Assembly (NCBI GenBank): GCA_910584185.1 | Contig: CAJTYC010000019.1 | Location: 1-32,701, forward strand | Direction: 5' to 3' | Source: an uncultured Muribaculaceae bacterium | GTDB lineage: Bacteria; Bacteroidota; Bacteroidia; Bacteroidales; Muribaculaceae | DNA length: 32,701 nt | Part shown: positions 15,220-23,946 of the stretch, in pieces | Layout of the letters: the number at the start of each line of letters is the position of its first letter | How positions within the stretch are numbered: position 1 is the first letter of the stretch | Notes under the pieces: model-generated | What the model saw: the letters and a program-made list of their open reading frames with translations, nothing else | The model's database searches: none | Told to the model about the DNA's origin: nothing | Position numbers and translations under genes: made by a program

Positions 15220-16644
15220 TTGAAAAAATCTTCACATCTTGGATTCTGGGGGCTTACCGGCATCGTGTTCGGCATGATGGTCGGTGCCGGCATATACAAC
15301 ATTCCCCAGAACATGGCCGCCGGTGCTTCGGCCGGTGCCACATCAATAGCATGGGTAATTACCGCAGTAGGTATGTTGCTGCTCGTAGCCACCTTCAAGA
15401 CTTTGGCCGACCGTCGCCCCGATTTGAAAGCCGGCATATATCAATATGCACGTGCCGGATGGGGCAACTATGCAGGGTTTAACGTGGCGTGGGGCTACTG
15501 GCTATGCACATCCTTTTCCAATGTGGCCTATGCCATAATGCTCAACGATGCCCTCGGTGCATTCTTCCCGATTATGATCTCAAACCCATGGTCCGAGCTC
15601 ATATCAGGAAGTTTCTTCATATGGGTCATGTACTTCTCCGTTTGCCATGGCATGCAAGCTGCCAAACTCCTGAGCACAATGCTCGCACTCATCAAGGTGG
15701 CAGCAATCGCCCTGATAGTGGTGCTTCTCGCCATAAATGTAAAGATGGGACTCCTCACCGAAGGCTTCTGGCATGTGTCATCTGATATCGGTAATATCGA
15801 AAACCAGGTAAAAAGCACTATGCTCGTCACGTTGTGGTGCTTCATAGGCATAGAGGGGGCAGTCATGATGTCAGCGCGTGCACGACGGCAGACCGACGTG
15901 GGCAAAGCCGGTGTGACAGGATTCTTCATAGCATGGCTTCTCTATATACTCGTCTCACTCCTGAGCTTCGGCGTGTTGAACCGTGCCGCCCTCGCCGGCC
16001 TCGACAACCCCTCCGTGGCTTATGTGCTCCGTGAAGCCTGCGGCGATTGGGCATATTATTTCGTCATAGTGTCGGTTATAGTATCACTTATAGGTGGCTG
16101 GGTATCATGGACGCTCGTTTGCGCCGAAGTGCCTTACGGTGCCTCAAAGGCCGGCATATTCCCCCGCATGTTCTTGAAACTGAACAAACACAATATGCCC
16201 GCTTTCGGCCTCATGGTGTCGAGTGTGATAATGCAGGTATTCCTGATAATAGTCGTCGCTGCCCACGACGTATATCTCACAGCCCTGAGCATCACCGGCA
16301 TGATGATTCTCCCGGCATACCTCCTGAGCGGCCTTTACCTCTGGAAATCTACCGTGGGCCAACGCACCTTAGGCTCAATGTCCAACCGCCGAAACATGCG
16401 ATTCCGCCTCACCGGAGCCGCATGCACCCTGTTCTGCGCTTGGATGATATATGCCGGTGGTCTCGACCTCTTCCTGCTCACCTCCCTGTTCTACATTCCC
16501 GGCATAGCTTTCTATATGAAAGTAAGGCGCGAAAACGGCAACAGGACACCGTTCAGAAAATCCGAACGCGTCCTGCTTTCCATTATTATCTCTGCAGCCC
16601 TATTATCTATAATCTTGCTGGCTACCGGACATATTTCATTATAA
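15220..16644 (+). CDS. APC-family amino acid/polyamine antiporter (ArcD/AdiC-like)
   Basis: Integral membrane transporter of about 474 residues with roughly 12 hydrophobic segments. The N-terminus KKSSHLGFWGLTGIVFGMMVGAGIYNIPQNMAAG carries the TM1 glycine-rich substrate motif of the APC basic amino-acid antiporters, and GFNVAWGYWLC and GIEGAVMMSARA fit TM3 and the conserved G-IE-A motif of TM6. The open frame extends back to 15067, but that extension overlaps hydrophobic sequence in another frame and contains no plausible domain. I place the start at the TTG at 15220, immediately before the conserved KKSSHLGFWGL. A TTG at 15196 is the alternative. It probably exchanges basic amino acids or their amines; exact substrates are not readable. 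The stop codon abuts the convergent fructokinase stop with no gap. Confidence 0.82.
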   Translation: MKKSSHLGFWGLTGIVFGMMVGAGIYNIPQNMAAGASAGATSIAWVITAVGMLLLVATFKTLADRRPDLKAGIYQYARAGWGNYAGFNVAWGYWLCTSFSNVAYAIMLNDALGAFFPIMISNPWSELISGSFFIWVMYFSVCHGMQAAKLLSTMLALIKVAAIALIVVLLAINVKMGLLTEGFWHVSSDIGNIENQVKSTMLVTLWCFIGIEGAVMMSARARRQTDVGKAGVTGFFIAWLLYILVSLLSFGVLNRAALAGLDNPSVAYVLREACGDWAYYFVIVSVIVSLIGGWVSWTLVCAEVPYGASKAGIFPRMFLKLNKHNMPAFGLMVSSVIMQVFLIIVVAAHDVYLTALSITGMMILPAYLLSGLYLWKSTVGQRTLGSMSNRRNMRFRLTGAACTLFCAWMIYAGGLDLFLLTSLFYIPGIAFYMKVRRENGNRTPFRKSERVLLSIIISAALLSIILLATGHISL

Positions 16645-17520
16645 TTATTTGAACTCTTCAGGTAGAACGGGCATAGCACCGTTTTGCGTGCAGACATATG
16701 CTGATACCTGCACAGCCTTCTTGTGAGCCTCCTCTACCGGCATACCTTTGATAATCGAGCTGATAAAGGTGGCAGTGAATGAGTCGCCGGCGCCGACCGT
16801 GTCGGCAACCTCCACCTTAGGTGTAGGCTGAAAAGACACATTGCCCGGTGTGAACACATAGCTGCCATTGACACCACACGTCAATATAAGCATCTTCAGA
16901 TTATACTTGCCCAAGAGTATCCAGCATTTGTCTTGAAGGTCAATGCCCGGATATCCTTTGAGACGGCTCACCGTCACCAATTCCTCATCATTTATCTTAA
17001 GAATATTGCAACGACGCAGCGACTCGCAGATAATCTCCTTGCTGTAGAAGCCCTGACGCAGATTGATATCAAACACCTTGAGCACATTGTCATCGTTGGG
17101 CATCGCATCGAGGAAGCTCAAAATGGTATTGCGCGACACCACGCTGCGCTGTGCCAATGAACCGAAGCATACAGCCTGCGTGTGCTTGGCTATCTTCTCC
17201 AATTCCTTGGTGAAAGGAATATTGTCCCACGCCACATTCTCTTTTATATTATACTGAGGCACTCCCACCTGGTCTATCTCCACCTGCACTGTGCCGGTAG
17301 GATACTCCACTTCAGGCAAATGATATGTAAGTTCTTTCTCATTGAAGTTCTCGATTATCTCCTCGCCCAGCTTATCTTTCCCGATTGCGCTGATTACAAG
17401 GCTGTCGAGTCCGAACTGCGACACATGATAAGCGAAATTGGCCGGTGCCCCGCCGATTTTCTTACCCTCGGGCAGTACATCCCACAATGCCTCGCCGATT
17501 CCTACTATTACAGGTTTCAT
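16645..17520 (-). CDS. Fructokinase, PfkB/ribokinase family
   Basis: Cytoplasmic sugar kinase of 291 residues. GIGEALWDVLPEGKKIGGAPANFAYH at the N-terminus has the GG-PANFA substrate-binding motif typical of bacterial fructokinases. The PfkB signature DTVGAGDSF (240-248) supplies the catalytic base Asp246 and the anion hole. Length is normal. It lies 22 bp downstream of the MFS sugar transporter gene on the same strand, so the pair is an operon: fructose enters through the transporter and is phosphorylated here, then feeds glycolysis. The fructan context (GH32, SusC/D, fructose-type sensor) supports fructose over other ketoses or aldoses. Confidence 0.88.
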   Translation of the reverse strand: MKPVIVGIGEALWDVLPEGKKIGGAPANFAYHVSQFGLDSLVISAIGKDKLGEEIIENFNEKELTYHLPEVEYPTGTVQVEIDQVGVPQYNIKENVAWDNIPFTKELEKIAKHTQAVCFGSLAQRSVVSRNTILSFLDAMPNDDNVLKVFDINLRQGFYSKEIICESLRRCNILKINDEELVTVSRLKGYPGIDLQDKCWILLGKYNLKMLILTCGVNGSYVFTPGNVSFQPTPKVEVADTVGAGDSFTATFISSIIKGMPVEEAHKKAVQVSAYVCTQNGAMPVLPEEFK

Positions 17521-17542
17521 GATATATCAATTTTTAAGTTTT

Positions 17543-18727
17543 TTAGTTTTTAGAGATCTTGAATGTGTACATCACCAGATACAACACACCGATAGTCATC
17601 ACAGCCACTGCTCCGGCCTGTGCGCCCATCACATCTGATGCGTAGCCCATGGCAAGTGGGAAGATGGTGCCTCCGAAAAGACCCATAATCATAAGTCCAG
17701 ACACCTCATTCTTCTCATCCGTGGTATAGTTGAGTGCCTGTGCAAACACTATCGAGAATATGTTGGAGTTGCCATATCCTATCAGTCCGATACCCACATA
17801 GAGCATTGTCAAAGTGTCGGCCACAAAGAGCAGGCACATGCCGGCGAGCATCATGGCCACACTGATAAGGAAGAATGTGCGTGCCTTCATCTTGCTCAGG
17901 ATTATTGAGCCGGTGAAGCACCCTATCGTGCGGAATATGAAGTATACGCTCGTGGCGAAACCTGCTGCCTCAAGGGTTATGCCCAATCTTTCCATAAGCA
18001 GCTTCGGGGCTGTCGTGTTGGTGCCCACATCGATACCCACATGACACATGATACCGATGAAGCAGAGCAAGATGAACGGACGCCCCAAGAGCTTGAAGCA
18101 ACTCACAATGCTCGATGCCTTGTCAGGACGTTCCTCCTCAATCGGGGTGGCACCCAAGATAGATATAGAGAAGAGACACACCACGGCATAAATCGGGAAG
18201 AGCACCCTCCAGCCGAAGCCGAAGGTCATCATCGACGTGGTGGCACCCCAAGCAGCCAATATCGGCGCAAGGAATGAGGCGATAGCCTTCACAAACTGTC
18301 CGAAAGTAAGCGTCGAAGCAAGGCGCGAAGGCGCGATGAGATTGCTTACCAACGGGTTGAGCGAGGTCTGCATCAGTGCGTTGCCAATGCCCAAGAGTGA
18401 GAATGCGATGAGCATCAGGGTGAAGCTGTCGCCAAACATAGGTATCACCAGCGACACCAATGTAAGCACCAGACTCACGATTACCGTGCGCTTACGCCCT
18501 ATCTTATTCATCAGCAAGCCGGTAGGCACTGAAAATATAAGGAACCAGAAAAACACCAACGACGGGAATAAGTTGGCCTGTGAGTCGCTGAGTCCAAGGT
18601 CTTTCTGTACATAGTTCGATGCCGTGCCGACAAGGTCCACGAAACCCATGGCGAAGAAACAGAACATCACCGGGATTATCTGCGCCATCGAACTCTTTTG
18701 CGTTGTATTCAATGTTTTTGTTGCCAT
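17543..18727 (-). CDS. MFS sugar permease, FHS/FucP-like (probable fructose transporter)
   Basis: Inner-membrane permease of 394 residues with about 12 hydrophobic segments. MFCFFAMGFVDLVGTASNYVQKDLGLSD and GLLMNKIGRKRTV match the first helix pair and the loop 2-3 signature of the FHS (fucose/glucose/galactose) branch of the major facilitator superfamily. The frame opens at a TTG at 18742, but the ATG at 18727 is a better start and leaves a short hydrophilic lead. It is co-directional with the fructokinase, 22 bp apart, and separated from the upstream GH32 gene by a 194-bp foldback structure, so it may have its own promoter or escape termination. Fructose as substrate is inferred from context. 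Confidence 0.85.
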   Translation of the reverse strand: MATKTLNTTQKSSMAQIIPVMFCFFAMGFVDLVGTASNYVQKDLGLSDSQANLFPSLVFFWFLIFSVPTGLLMNKIGRKRTVIVSLVLTLVSLVIPMFGDSFTLMLIAFSLLGIGNALMQTSLNPLVSNLIAPSRLASTLTFGQFVKAIASFLAPILAAWGATTSMMTFGFGWRVLFPIYAVVCLFSISILGATPIEEERPDKASSIVSCFKLLGRPFILLCFIGIMCHVGIDVGTNTTAPKLLMERLGITLEAAGFATSVYFIFRTIGCFTGSIILSKMKARTFFLISVAMMLAGMCLLFVADTLTMLYVGIGLIGYGNSNIFSIVFAQALNYTTDEKNEVSGLMIMGLFGGTIFPLAMGYASDVMGAQAGAVAVMTIGVLYLVMYTFKISKN

Positions 18728-18752
18728 ATGCTTGTTTTTCAAATTTTGTTAT

Positions 18753-18946
18753 TGAAGTTGTCTAAACTAATTTTTTATTAACATTTGCGAGATATTTTTG
18801 AGACGGTTTTGTCACTTTTATTTGCAGCAACCTCTCGGTTGGTGCAAATAAAAGGGGCGAAAGCGGCCAAAAAGATCCGCAAAGGTTAATAAAAGAAAGG
18901 CTTTCTACTTCATTTTAACTTTCGTAAATTAGTTTAGACAACTTCA
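18753..18946. repeat. 194-bp foldback (MITE-like) element between GH32 and MFS genes
   Basis: The outer arms 18753-18773 and 18926-18946 are perfect 21-bp inverted repeats (beginning TGAAGTTGTC and ending GACAACTTCA). Inside are arms 18774-18789 and 18878-18893 (16 bp, one mismatch) and an inner hairpin 18815-18832 / 18837-18854 (18 bp, one mismatch, loop TCTC). The two inner pairs share one centre near 18834; the right outer arm is displaced by 32 extra bases containing GAAAG-G-CTTTC. No flanking target duplication is evident and no ORF lies inside. It fills nearly all of the 229-bp gap. Confidence 0.75.
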
Positions 18947-18956
18947 TTGGCGCATG

Positions 18957-20765
18957 TTATTTTGTTGTCAACGTATATATCTTTATATCTTTTGCCTCTG
19001 CCTTGCCTCCGCGCGCGCTGATCTTGAGTTTGGTGTAGGGCTGGGTGGGGAATACAAGGTCAGTCATGACAAACCTTCCCTCGGAGTCGAATGCCTCCAC
19101 TGAGCATTTGTCTACATATACCCGCAATGTTCCCTTGGCGCTCTCGCGGTGCATCGGAGCTTTGGTCACCGAGGCGAAGTCGGCACTGAAGTCGGTCAGG
19201 CCGCTCTTGGTCCTGTCCATCACAAACTCCTTACGCTTGCCGTCGATGCTCATCACGAATTCCTCACCGGCTGCATTGCAGAGCGTAAACTCAAGTGTGC
19301 CGCTCTCGCTCACGTTATAGTCTACTGATATCTCGCAGAGTTCAGGTATTGCAAATTCCTTCCCCTTGCTGCTGATGTTTCCTCCTTTGTATCTCTTCTT
19401 CGCACCGCGAAGTTTATCCAATTCGGGCGACGGTGTGGATGACACGTAGTAGCCTCCGTCCGGACCCTTGAAGAGTCCCATCTCGCGAGGCAATGTGTTG
19501 GCCGACCTGAATTGCATAGTGGGCACCTCGTTGGCATACTGCCAATTGCTCATCCAGCCTATCACAGTGCGGCGTCCTTCTGGTGCATTGCTCCAGCTCA
19601 CTGTGGCATAATGGTCTTTGCCGTAGTCCATCCATTTCGATACTTCCGGCCCGTCATCGCAAGTGAATCTCTTGCCGTCGAAATCACCCACGAAATATTG
19701 TGTGCCGCTGCCGCCCATCGGGCTGCCGGGATTGATATTGCACACGAGCACCCACTTCTTCTCGTCGGTGCCGGCCACCGGAAGCTCAAACAGATCGGGG
19801 CATTCCCACACACCATCTTGCGAACCATATCCCTTGCCGAATGCACTCTCCAGTGTCCAGTGCTTCAAGTCGGGAGAAGTGTATATCTGCATCTCCTTTT
19901 CAAGGGAATGTGCAAGCACCAGCACCCACTTCCGAGTAGGCTCATGCCAGAACATGTTGGGGTCGCGTGCCTCAGAGGGATTAGGTATCACAGGGCTCCC
20001 ATTGTAATACTTGAAGGTCTTTCCGTTGTCTTCGCTGTGTGCAAGGCTCTGCACCTGGCTCGCTCCGGCCGATGTGTACATCGCGATCACGGCATCCTTG
20101 CCGAAACCTGCGGTGTTATCCTTATCCACCACGCAATTGCCGCTGAATACCTGCCCAAGTCCGTTCGCCTCTATTGCTATCGGCTCTGATTTCCAGTTCA
20201 CCAAATCGGTAGAGGTGGAGTGTCCCCACGTCATGTTCTGCCATTTCGACCCATACGGGTTATACTGATAATATAGATGCCATACGCCATCCTTATAGAA
20301 CATACCGTTGGGGTCGTTCATCCAACCATACTTGGGTGTATGGTGATAGGCCGGACGATATTTCTCACGGTTGGTCACATCGAATGTATCGCTCATGGCC
20401 AGATTCTTCCAGCATGAGAAGTCGGAAGCATTGCGGCTGTGTGTGCGGTCTGACTCGCTGATTACGTTCAGAAGCACCGGCCCTTTATCTTTGTAAGCCG
20501 ACAGGTCCAACGGCACTGTGTAGTCCTGCTTGCTGTCGGCAAGACGCACATGCACTCTCTTCACAACCTCTCCATTTACAAGTATGTCGATTTTAGAATC
20601 CGGCATCGACTCCTGTACAGGCAGCAACAGATATTTCTCCGGATCGATGACCTTTACCAATGTGTTCGACGCGCTCAACGGATACACCTCGAGTGTCCCC
20701 GCCATGGCCGGGAGGGCCGTGGCACAGACGCCGATTGCCATCATGTTTCTTATTATTCGGTTCAT
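18957..20765 (-). CDS. GH32 fructosidase (levanase/inulinase/invertase family), secreted
   Basis: Glycoside hydrolase of 602 residues that cleaves beta-fructosyl linkages. Residues 1-22 are a type I signal peptide (ATALPAMA-G), without a lipobox, so a periplasmic site is likely. Residues about 25-130 form an N-terminal beta domain like the DUF4980 module found in Bacteroides GH32 enzymes. The five-blade catalytic domain carries WMNDPNG with nucleophile Asp151, RDP (267-269) with the transition-state Asp268, and the WECPDL motif with acid/base Glu321. A C-terminal beta-sandwich module ends with VEAFDSEGRFVMTDLVFP, as in other family members. It is divergent from the sensor gene and shares a candidate operator with it and with susC. 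Exo-acting fructose release is the most likely activity; linkage (levan or inulin) cannot be read. Confidence 0.92.
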   Translation of the reverse strand: MNRIIRNMMAIGVCATALPAMAGTLEVYPLSASNTLVKVIDPEKYLLLPVQESMPDSKIDILVNGEVVKRVHVRLADSKQDYTVPLDLSAYKDKGPVLLNVISESDRTHSRNASDFSCWKNLAMSDTFDVTNREKYRPAYHHTPKYGWMNDPNGMFYKDGVWHLYYQYNPYGSKWQNMTWGHSTSTDLVNWKSEPIAIEANGLGQVFSGNCVVDKDNTAGFGKDAVIAMYTSAGASQVQSLAHSEDNGKTFKYYNGSPVIPNPSEARDPNMFWHEPTRKWVLVLAHSLEKEMQIYTSPDLKHWTLESAFGKGYGSQDGVWECPDLFELPVAGTDEKKWVLVCNINPGSPMGGSGTQYFVGDFDGKRFTCDDGPEVSKWMDYGKDHYATVSWSNAPEGRRTVIGWMSNWQYANEVPTMQFRSANTLPREMGLFKGPDGGYYVSSTPSPELDKLRGAKKRYKGGNISSKGKEFAIPELCEISVDYNVSESGTLEFTLCNAAGEEFVMSIDGKRKEFVMDRTKSGLTDFSADFASVTKAPMHRESAKGTLRVYVDKCSVEAFDSEGRFVMTDLVFPTQPYTKLKISARGGKAEAKDIKIYTLTTK

Positions 20766-20814
20766 ATTTTAAGGTTTTGTTTTTTGTCTTAAGGTTCAGT
20801 TTTTTGATTTGCCA

Positions 20815-20822
20815 CAAAGTTA
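20815..20822 (-). promoter_or_regulatory. -7 element of the GH32 gene
   Basis: TAACTTTG on the minus strand fits the Bacteroidetes -7 consensus TAnnTTTG. It lies about 50 bp upstream of the ATG and about 50 bp from the nearer TGTTACAT element at 20874. Confidence 0.55.
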
Positions 20823-20873
20823 ATACCTTTCATTATTCTTACTTTTAATTATTCGTTCAAATGATTCCATTTT

Positions 20874-20909
20874 TGTTACATCGAATCATTTTTTGTAGTG
20901 AATGTAACA
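20874..20909. promoter_or_regulatory. Candidate operator: inverted TGTTACAT pair in the divergent region
   Basis: TGTTACAT at 20874-20881 (plus) and again at 20909-20902 (minus) form an inverted pair 28 bp apart. On the minus strand the second copy continues as TGTTACATTCACTACA, and the susC upstream region has TGTTACATTCTTCTACA, so more than the core is shared. The position between GH32 and the regulator gene, and recurrence before susC, make it a candidate binding site of the AraC-type domain of the hybrid regulator. Confidence 0.55.
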
Positions 20910-20949
20910 TTTTATGGCAGTGATTGTCTTTTGATTAAAAATTTTTAAC

Positions 20950-20957
20950 TACTTTTG
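20950..20957 (+). promoter_or_regulatory. -7 element of the hybrid regulator gene
   Basis: TACTTTTG fits TAnnTTTG. Its last base is the first base of an in-frame GTG (20957), which therefore cannot be the translation start; the ATG at 20999 is used instead. Confidence 0.6.
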
Positions 20958-20998
20958 TGAAAGAATCCTCTTCGCCACTGACCTATAACATTTTTATC

Positions 20999-22198
20999 AT
21001 GAAGCTCAAAAGATACCTGTTCCTCTCTTGCATATTAACGGCATTACTCTCCATGATGCTGCTTGGTGCTTGTTCGTCCGAAAAAAAGTTCAAGGTGGGC
21101 ATATCGCAATGCAGTTCCGACGACTGGCGCAATAAAATGAACGAGGAGATTATGCGCGAGGTCATGCTTCACGACAATGTGGAGGTAGAGATACGCTCGG
21201 CCGACGACAGCAGCGCCAAGCAGATCACCGACCTCGACTATTTCGTAAACAATGGCTTCGACCTGATTGCAGTGGCTCCCAATGAAGCGAATGCACTGAC
21301 TCCTAAAATAAAGCAGATATACGATAGCGGCATTCCGGTCATAGTATACGACCGCGACATAAACGGCCCATATTTCACAGCTTTCCAAGGAGCCGACAAT
21401 TACGAGATTGGGCGAATGGCCGCTGCCTATGTAGCCAATCTGACCTCTGAAACTCCAAAAATTATAGAAATTACCGGTCTCCCCGGCTCAACCCCCACCG
21501 AAGGCCGCAGCAATGGTTTCCGCAATATGGCCGACTCTCTCGGCTATTCCATAATAGCACAAGCTTCAGGCAATTGGAATGAGACAGGTGCGGCGCATGT
21601 GGCTGATTCGATGATTACACGTTTTCCTGAGGTGAACGTCATTTATGCACACAACGACCGCATGGCTCTCGGAGCACGTGAGGTTGCCGATAGTCTCGGA
21701 CGCAGTGACATCAAGATAATAGGTATAGACGCAGCCCCACGCATTGGGGTTCAGGCAGTAAGCGACGGCAAGCTCGACGCCACTTTCCTATACCCCACCC
21801 AGGGACATGCACTTATGAAGACTGCCCTCGCAATATTGCAGGGCGAACCTTTCGATAAAATGCGCATCCTCCCCTCTCCGGCTCATGTGGACCGCTCCAA
21901 TGCACAGTTTATACTGCTGCAAGATAACGCTTTGCGCGAGGAAACAAACAAAATAGGGCAGCTTCAGGCTCGTGTAGCAACTTTCTCACAGCGTTACGCC
22001 ACCCAAAAAATATGCTATATGCCGCTGCTGCAATTATTCTTCTTTCTGCAGTCCTCATTTTCGTGCTACTACGTTTCTATTGGAATAGCAAACGGCATCA
22101 TCGCCAGATGGCGAAGCGCAACGACGAGCTCGCCCACCAACGCGACGAACTCGACAGCCTCTACCACCAACTGCAGCAAGCCACAGGCTCGAAACTAA
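20999..22198 (+). CDS. Fructose-type hybrid two-component regulator, sensor half (frameshifted)
   Basis: N-terminal half of a hybrid two-component system. A signal/anchor (FLSCILTALLSMMLLGACSS, with a lipobox-like LGAC) precedes a periplasmic-binding domain of the ribose/LacI type (about 25-315): KVGISQCSSDDWRNKMNEE, NGFDLIAVAPNEA, PVIVYDRDI, EITGLPGSTPTEGRSNGF, IYAHNDRMALGAREVADS and IIGIDAAP. This architecture is that of Bacteroides fructan sensors that bind fructose directly, such as BT1754. The genuine frame runs to about 22008 (FSQRYATQK); from there to 22198 the residues are out-of-frame translation of the kinase half. The shift lies at six A residues (22003-22008); seven would restore continuity as QKNMLYAAAA. 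As written the product lacks its membrane helix and kinase. Confidence 0.8.
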   Translation: MKLKRYLFLSCILTALLSMMLLGACSSEKKFKVGISQCSSDDWRNKMNEEIMREVMLHDNVEVEIRSADDSSAKQITDLDYFVNNGFDLIAVAPNEANALTPKIKQIYDSGIPVIVYDRDINGPYFTAFQGADNYEIGRMAAAYVANLTSETPKIIEITGLPGSTPTEGRSNGFRNMADSLGYSIIAQASGNWNETGAAHVADSMITRFPEVNVIYAHNDRMALGAREVADSLGRSDIKIIGIDAAPRIGVQAVSDGKLDATFLYPTQGHALMKTALAILQGEPFDKMRILPSPAHVDRSNAQFILLQDNALREETNKIGQLQARVATFSQRYATQKICYMPLLQLFFFLQSSFSCYYVSIGIANGIIARWRSATTSSPTNATNSTASTTNCSKPQARN

Positions 22199-23751
22199 CT
22201 TTCTTCACCAACGTCAGCCACGACCTCCGCACCCCTCTCACGCTCATAGCTGCCCCGGTGAGCCAACTCTCCGATGCCGGCAATCTCACACCCGAACAAC
22301 ATAATTTGTTGCAGCTCGCCGACAAAAATATAAAGCGTCTGCAACGTCTTGTTAACCAGATTCTTGATATCCAAAAGTTTGACTCCGGTCATCTCAAGCT
22401 TAATCTTGTCAATATCAACCTCTCCGAATCACTGCGCGAGTGGGCCGCTCCATTTGCCAACCTTGCCGCTCACCGTCACATCAAGTTCCATACCGACATT
22501 CCCCGGAAACCGGAGATAGTCACGGCCATCGATGTGGAGAAGTGCGAGCGAATTCTGTTCAACCTCCTCTCAAACGCCTTCAAGTTCACCCCCGAAAATG
22601 GCTCAATATCAATATCCTTATCTGCCGACGACAAAAATGCCGTCATAACGGTCACCGACTCCGGTATGGGTATCCCGGCAGACGAACTCGCCAACATATT
22701 CAACCGCTTCTTCAAGACCGACCGCATTAACCCAAACGGCTCCGGCATAGGTCTTGCCCTCTCCAAGGTCTTCATTGACATGCACGGCGGTTCAATCGAT
22801 GTCGCCAGTAACGAAGGTGCCGGCTCTTCTTTCTCCGTGCATCTACCTCTGCGCAGAGTCGATACTGACACTCCGGCTGCAAGCATACATTCACAGGCAG
22901 ATGTATCCGAAATAGAACCCATAGATGATGAGCAATTTAAAATGCCCGATGACGCCAGGACTGTCCTTATCATTGACGACAACAAGGATATCTGCACTCT
23001 CGTAAGGACCATCCTCGGCGACACATACACCATACTCTCGGCAAACTCCGGTGCGCAAGGTATACGTCTCGCCCACAAGTTCGTACCCAACTTGATAATT
23101 TGTGACGTGATGATGCCGGGCATGGATGGCTACCAAGTCTGCAAGTCGCTCAAAAGCGACTCCCTTACATCACATATACCGGTGTTGCTACTCACGGCAT
23201 GCTCGCGCGATGAACAGCGTGTGGAGGGATATGACTGCGGTGCCGATGCGTTCATGACCAAACCTTTCGAACCGTCAATGCTTGTGTCGAGATGCAACTC
23301 GCTGATAGCCAATCGCGACCGCATCTATACCAATCTCGATGCAAAAGCCATTTCATTGACACCCGCCACTAACGAAGCCAAGAAGTCATCATCCACCATA
23401 GCACAGGCTCACGCCTGCGATGACGAATTTGTGCAGCGATTCACAGGCATAATAGACACCCGCCTGTCCGATCCGGATCTCTCAGTAGAGACAATAGCCG
23501 ACGAGATGGGAATAAGCCGTGTGCAGCTTTACCGCAAGATAAAGGCTCTCACCAACTACACTGCAGTAGAGCTTATCCGCAACATCCGCCTGAAGAAAGC
23601 GGCGATAATGCTGAAAACCACAACAGCCACAATCTCAGAGATAGCCTACGCGGTAGGCTTCTCCTCCCCCGGCTATTTCTCAAAATGCTACAAGGAATAC
23701 CACAACGAAACTCCGGGAGAAACCCAAAAACGCACCTCAAAAGCCAACTGA
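22012..23751 (+). CDS. Hybrid two-component regulator, kinase-receiver-AraC half (frameshifted)
   Basis: C-terminal half of the same regulator, 579 residues from the first ATG in this frame. In order: a membrane helix (LYAAAAIILLSAVLIFVLL), a coiled-coil linker, HisKA with the phospho-acceptor His in FFTNVSHDLRTPLT, HATPase_c (NLLSNAFKFTP, DSGMGIP, GSGIGLALS), a receiver domain (VLIIDDNKD, acceptor Asp in IICDVMMPGMDG, KPFEP), and an AraC-type DNA-binding domain with two helix-turn-helix motifs (LSVETIADEMGISRVQLYRK; ISEIAYAVGFSSPGYFSKCYKE). All catalytic motifs are intact, suggesting either a recent mutation, a recoding site or an assembly error. If restored, it would be a single protein of about 917 residues controlling the fructan genes on both sides. 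If translated alone from this ATG it would be an unsensing membrane kinase. Confidence 0.85.
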   Translation: MLYAAAAIILLSAVLIFVLLRFYWNSKRHHRQMAKRNDELAHQRDELDSLYHQLQQATGSKLTFFTNVSHDLRTPLTLIAAPVSQLSDAGNLTPEQHNLLQLADKNIKRLQRLVNQILDIQKFDSGHLKLNLVNINLSESLREWAAPFANLAAHRHIKFHTDIPRKPEIVTAIDVEKCERILFNLLSNAFKFTPENGSISISLSADDKNAVITVTDSGMGIPADELANIFNRFFKTDRINPNGSGIGLALSKVFIDMHGGSIDVASNEGAGSSFSVHLPLRRVDTDTPAASIHSQADVSEIEPIDDEQFKMPDDARTVLIIDDNKDICTLVRTILGDTYTILSANSGAQGIRLAHKFVPNLIICDVMMPGMDGYQVCKSLKSDSLTSHIPVLLLTACSRDEQRVEGYDCGADAFMTKPFEPSMLVSRCNSLIANRDRIYTNLDAKAISLTPATNEAKKSSSTIAQAHACDDEFVQRFTGIIDTRLSDPDLSVETIADEMGISRVQLYRKIKALTNYTAVELIRNIRLKKAAIMLKTTTATISEIAYAVGFSSPGYFSKCYKEYHNETPGETQKRTSKAN

Positions 23752-23946
23752 CCAACCCCTCTCTCCTCCCCTATCTCCTCCTATCACTTCCTACTCTCCT
23801 TTCTCTTCGAATTCTCGATTTTACTTCTGCTCTCTGCCCTATCTCCCCTGCCCTCCGTTCCCGTCGTGGTGTTGTGTGAGCGCGGAAGCGCGAATGCGCA
23901 AAGACCCCAAGTGTCAAAAGCTAAGCATTGTAGTAAAATATATTTT

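Noticed and set aside
20957..20998. GTG start for the hybrid regulator at 20957
   Set aside because: Its first base is the last base of the -7 element TACTTTTG; the ATG at 20999 starts the signal sequence.
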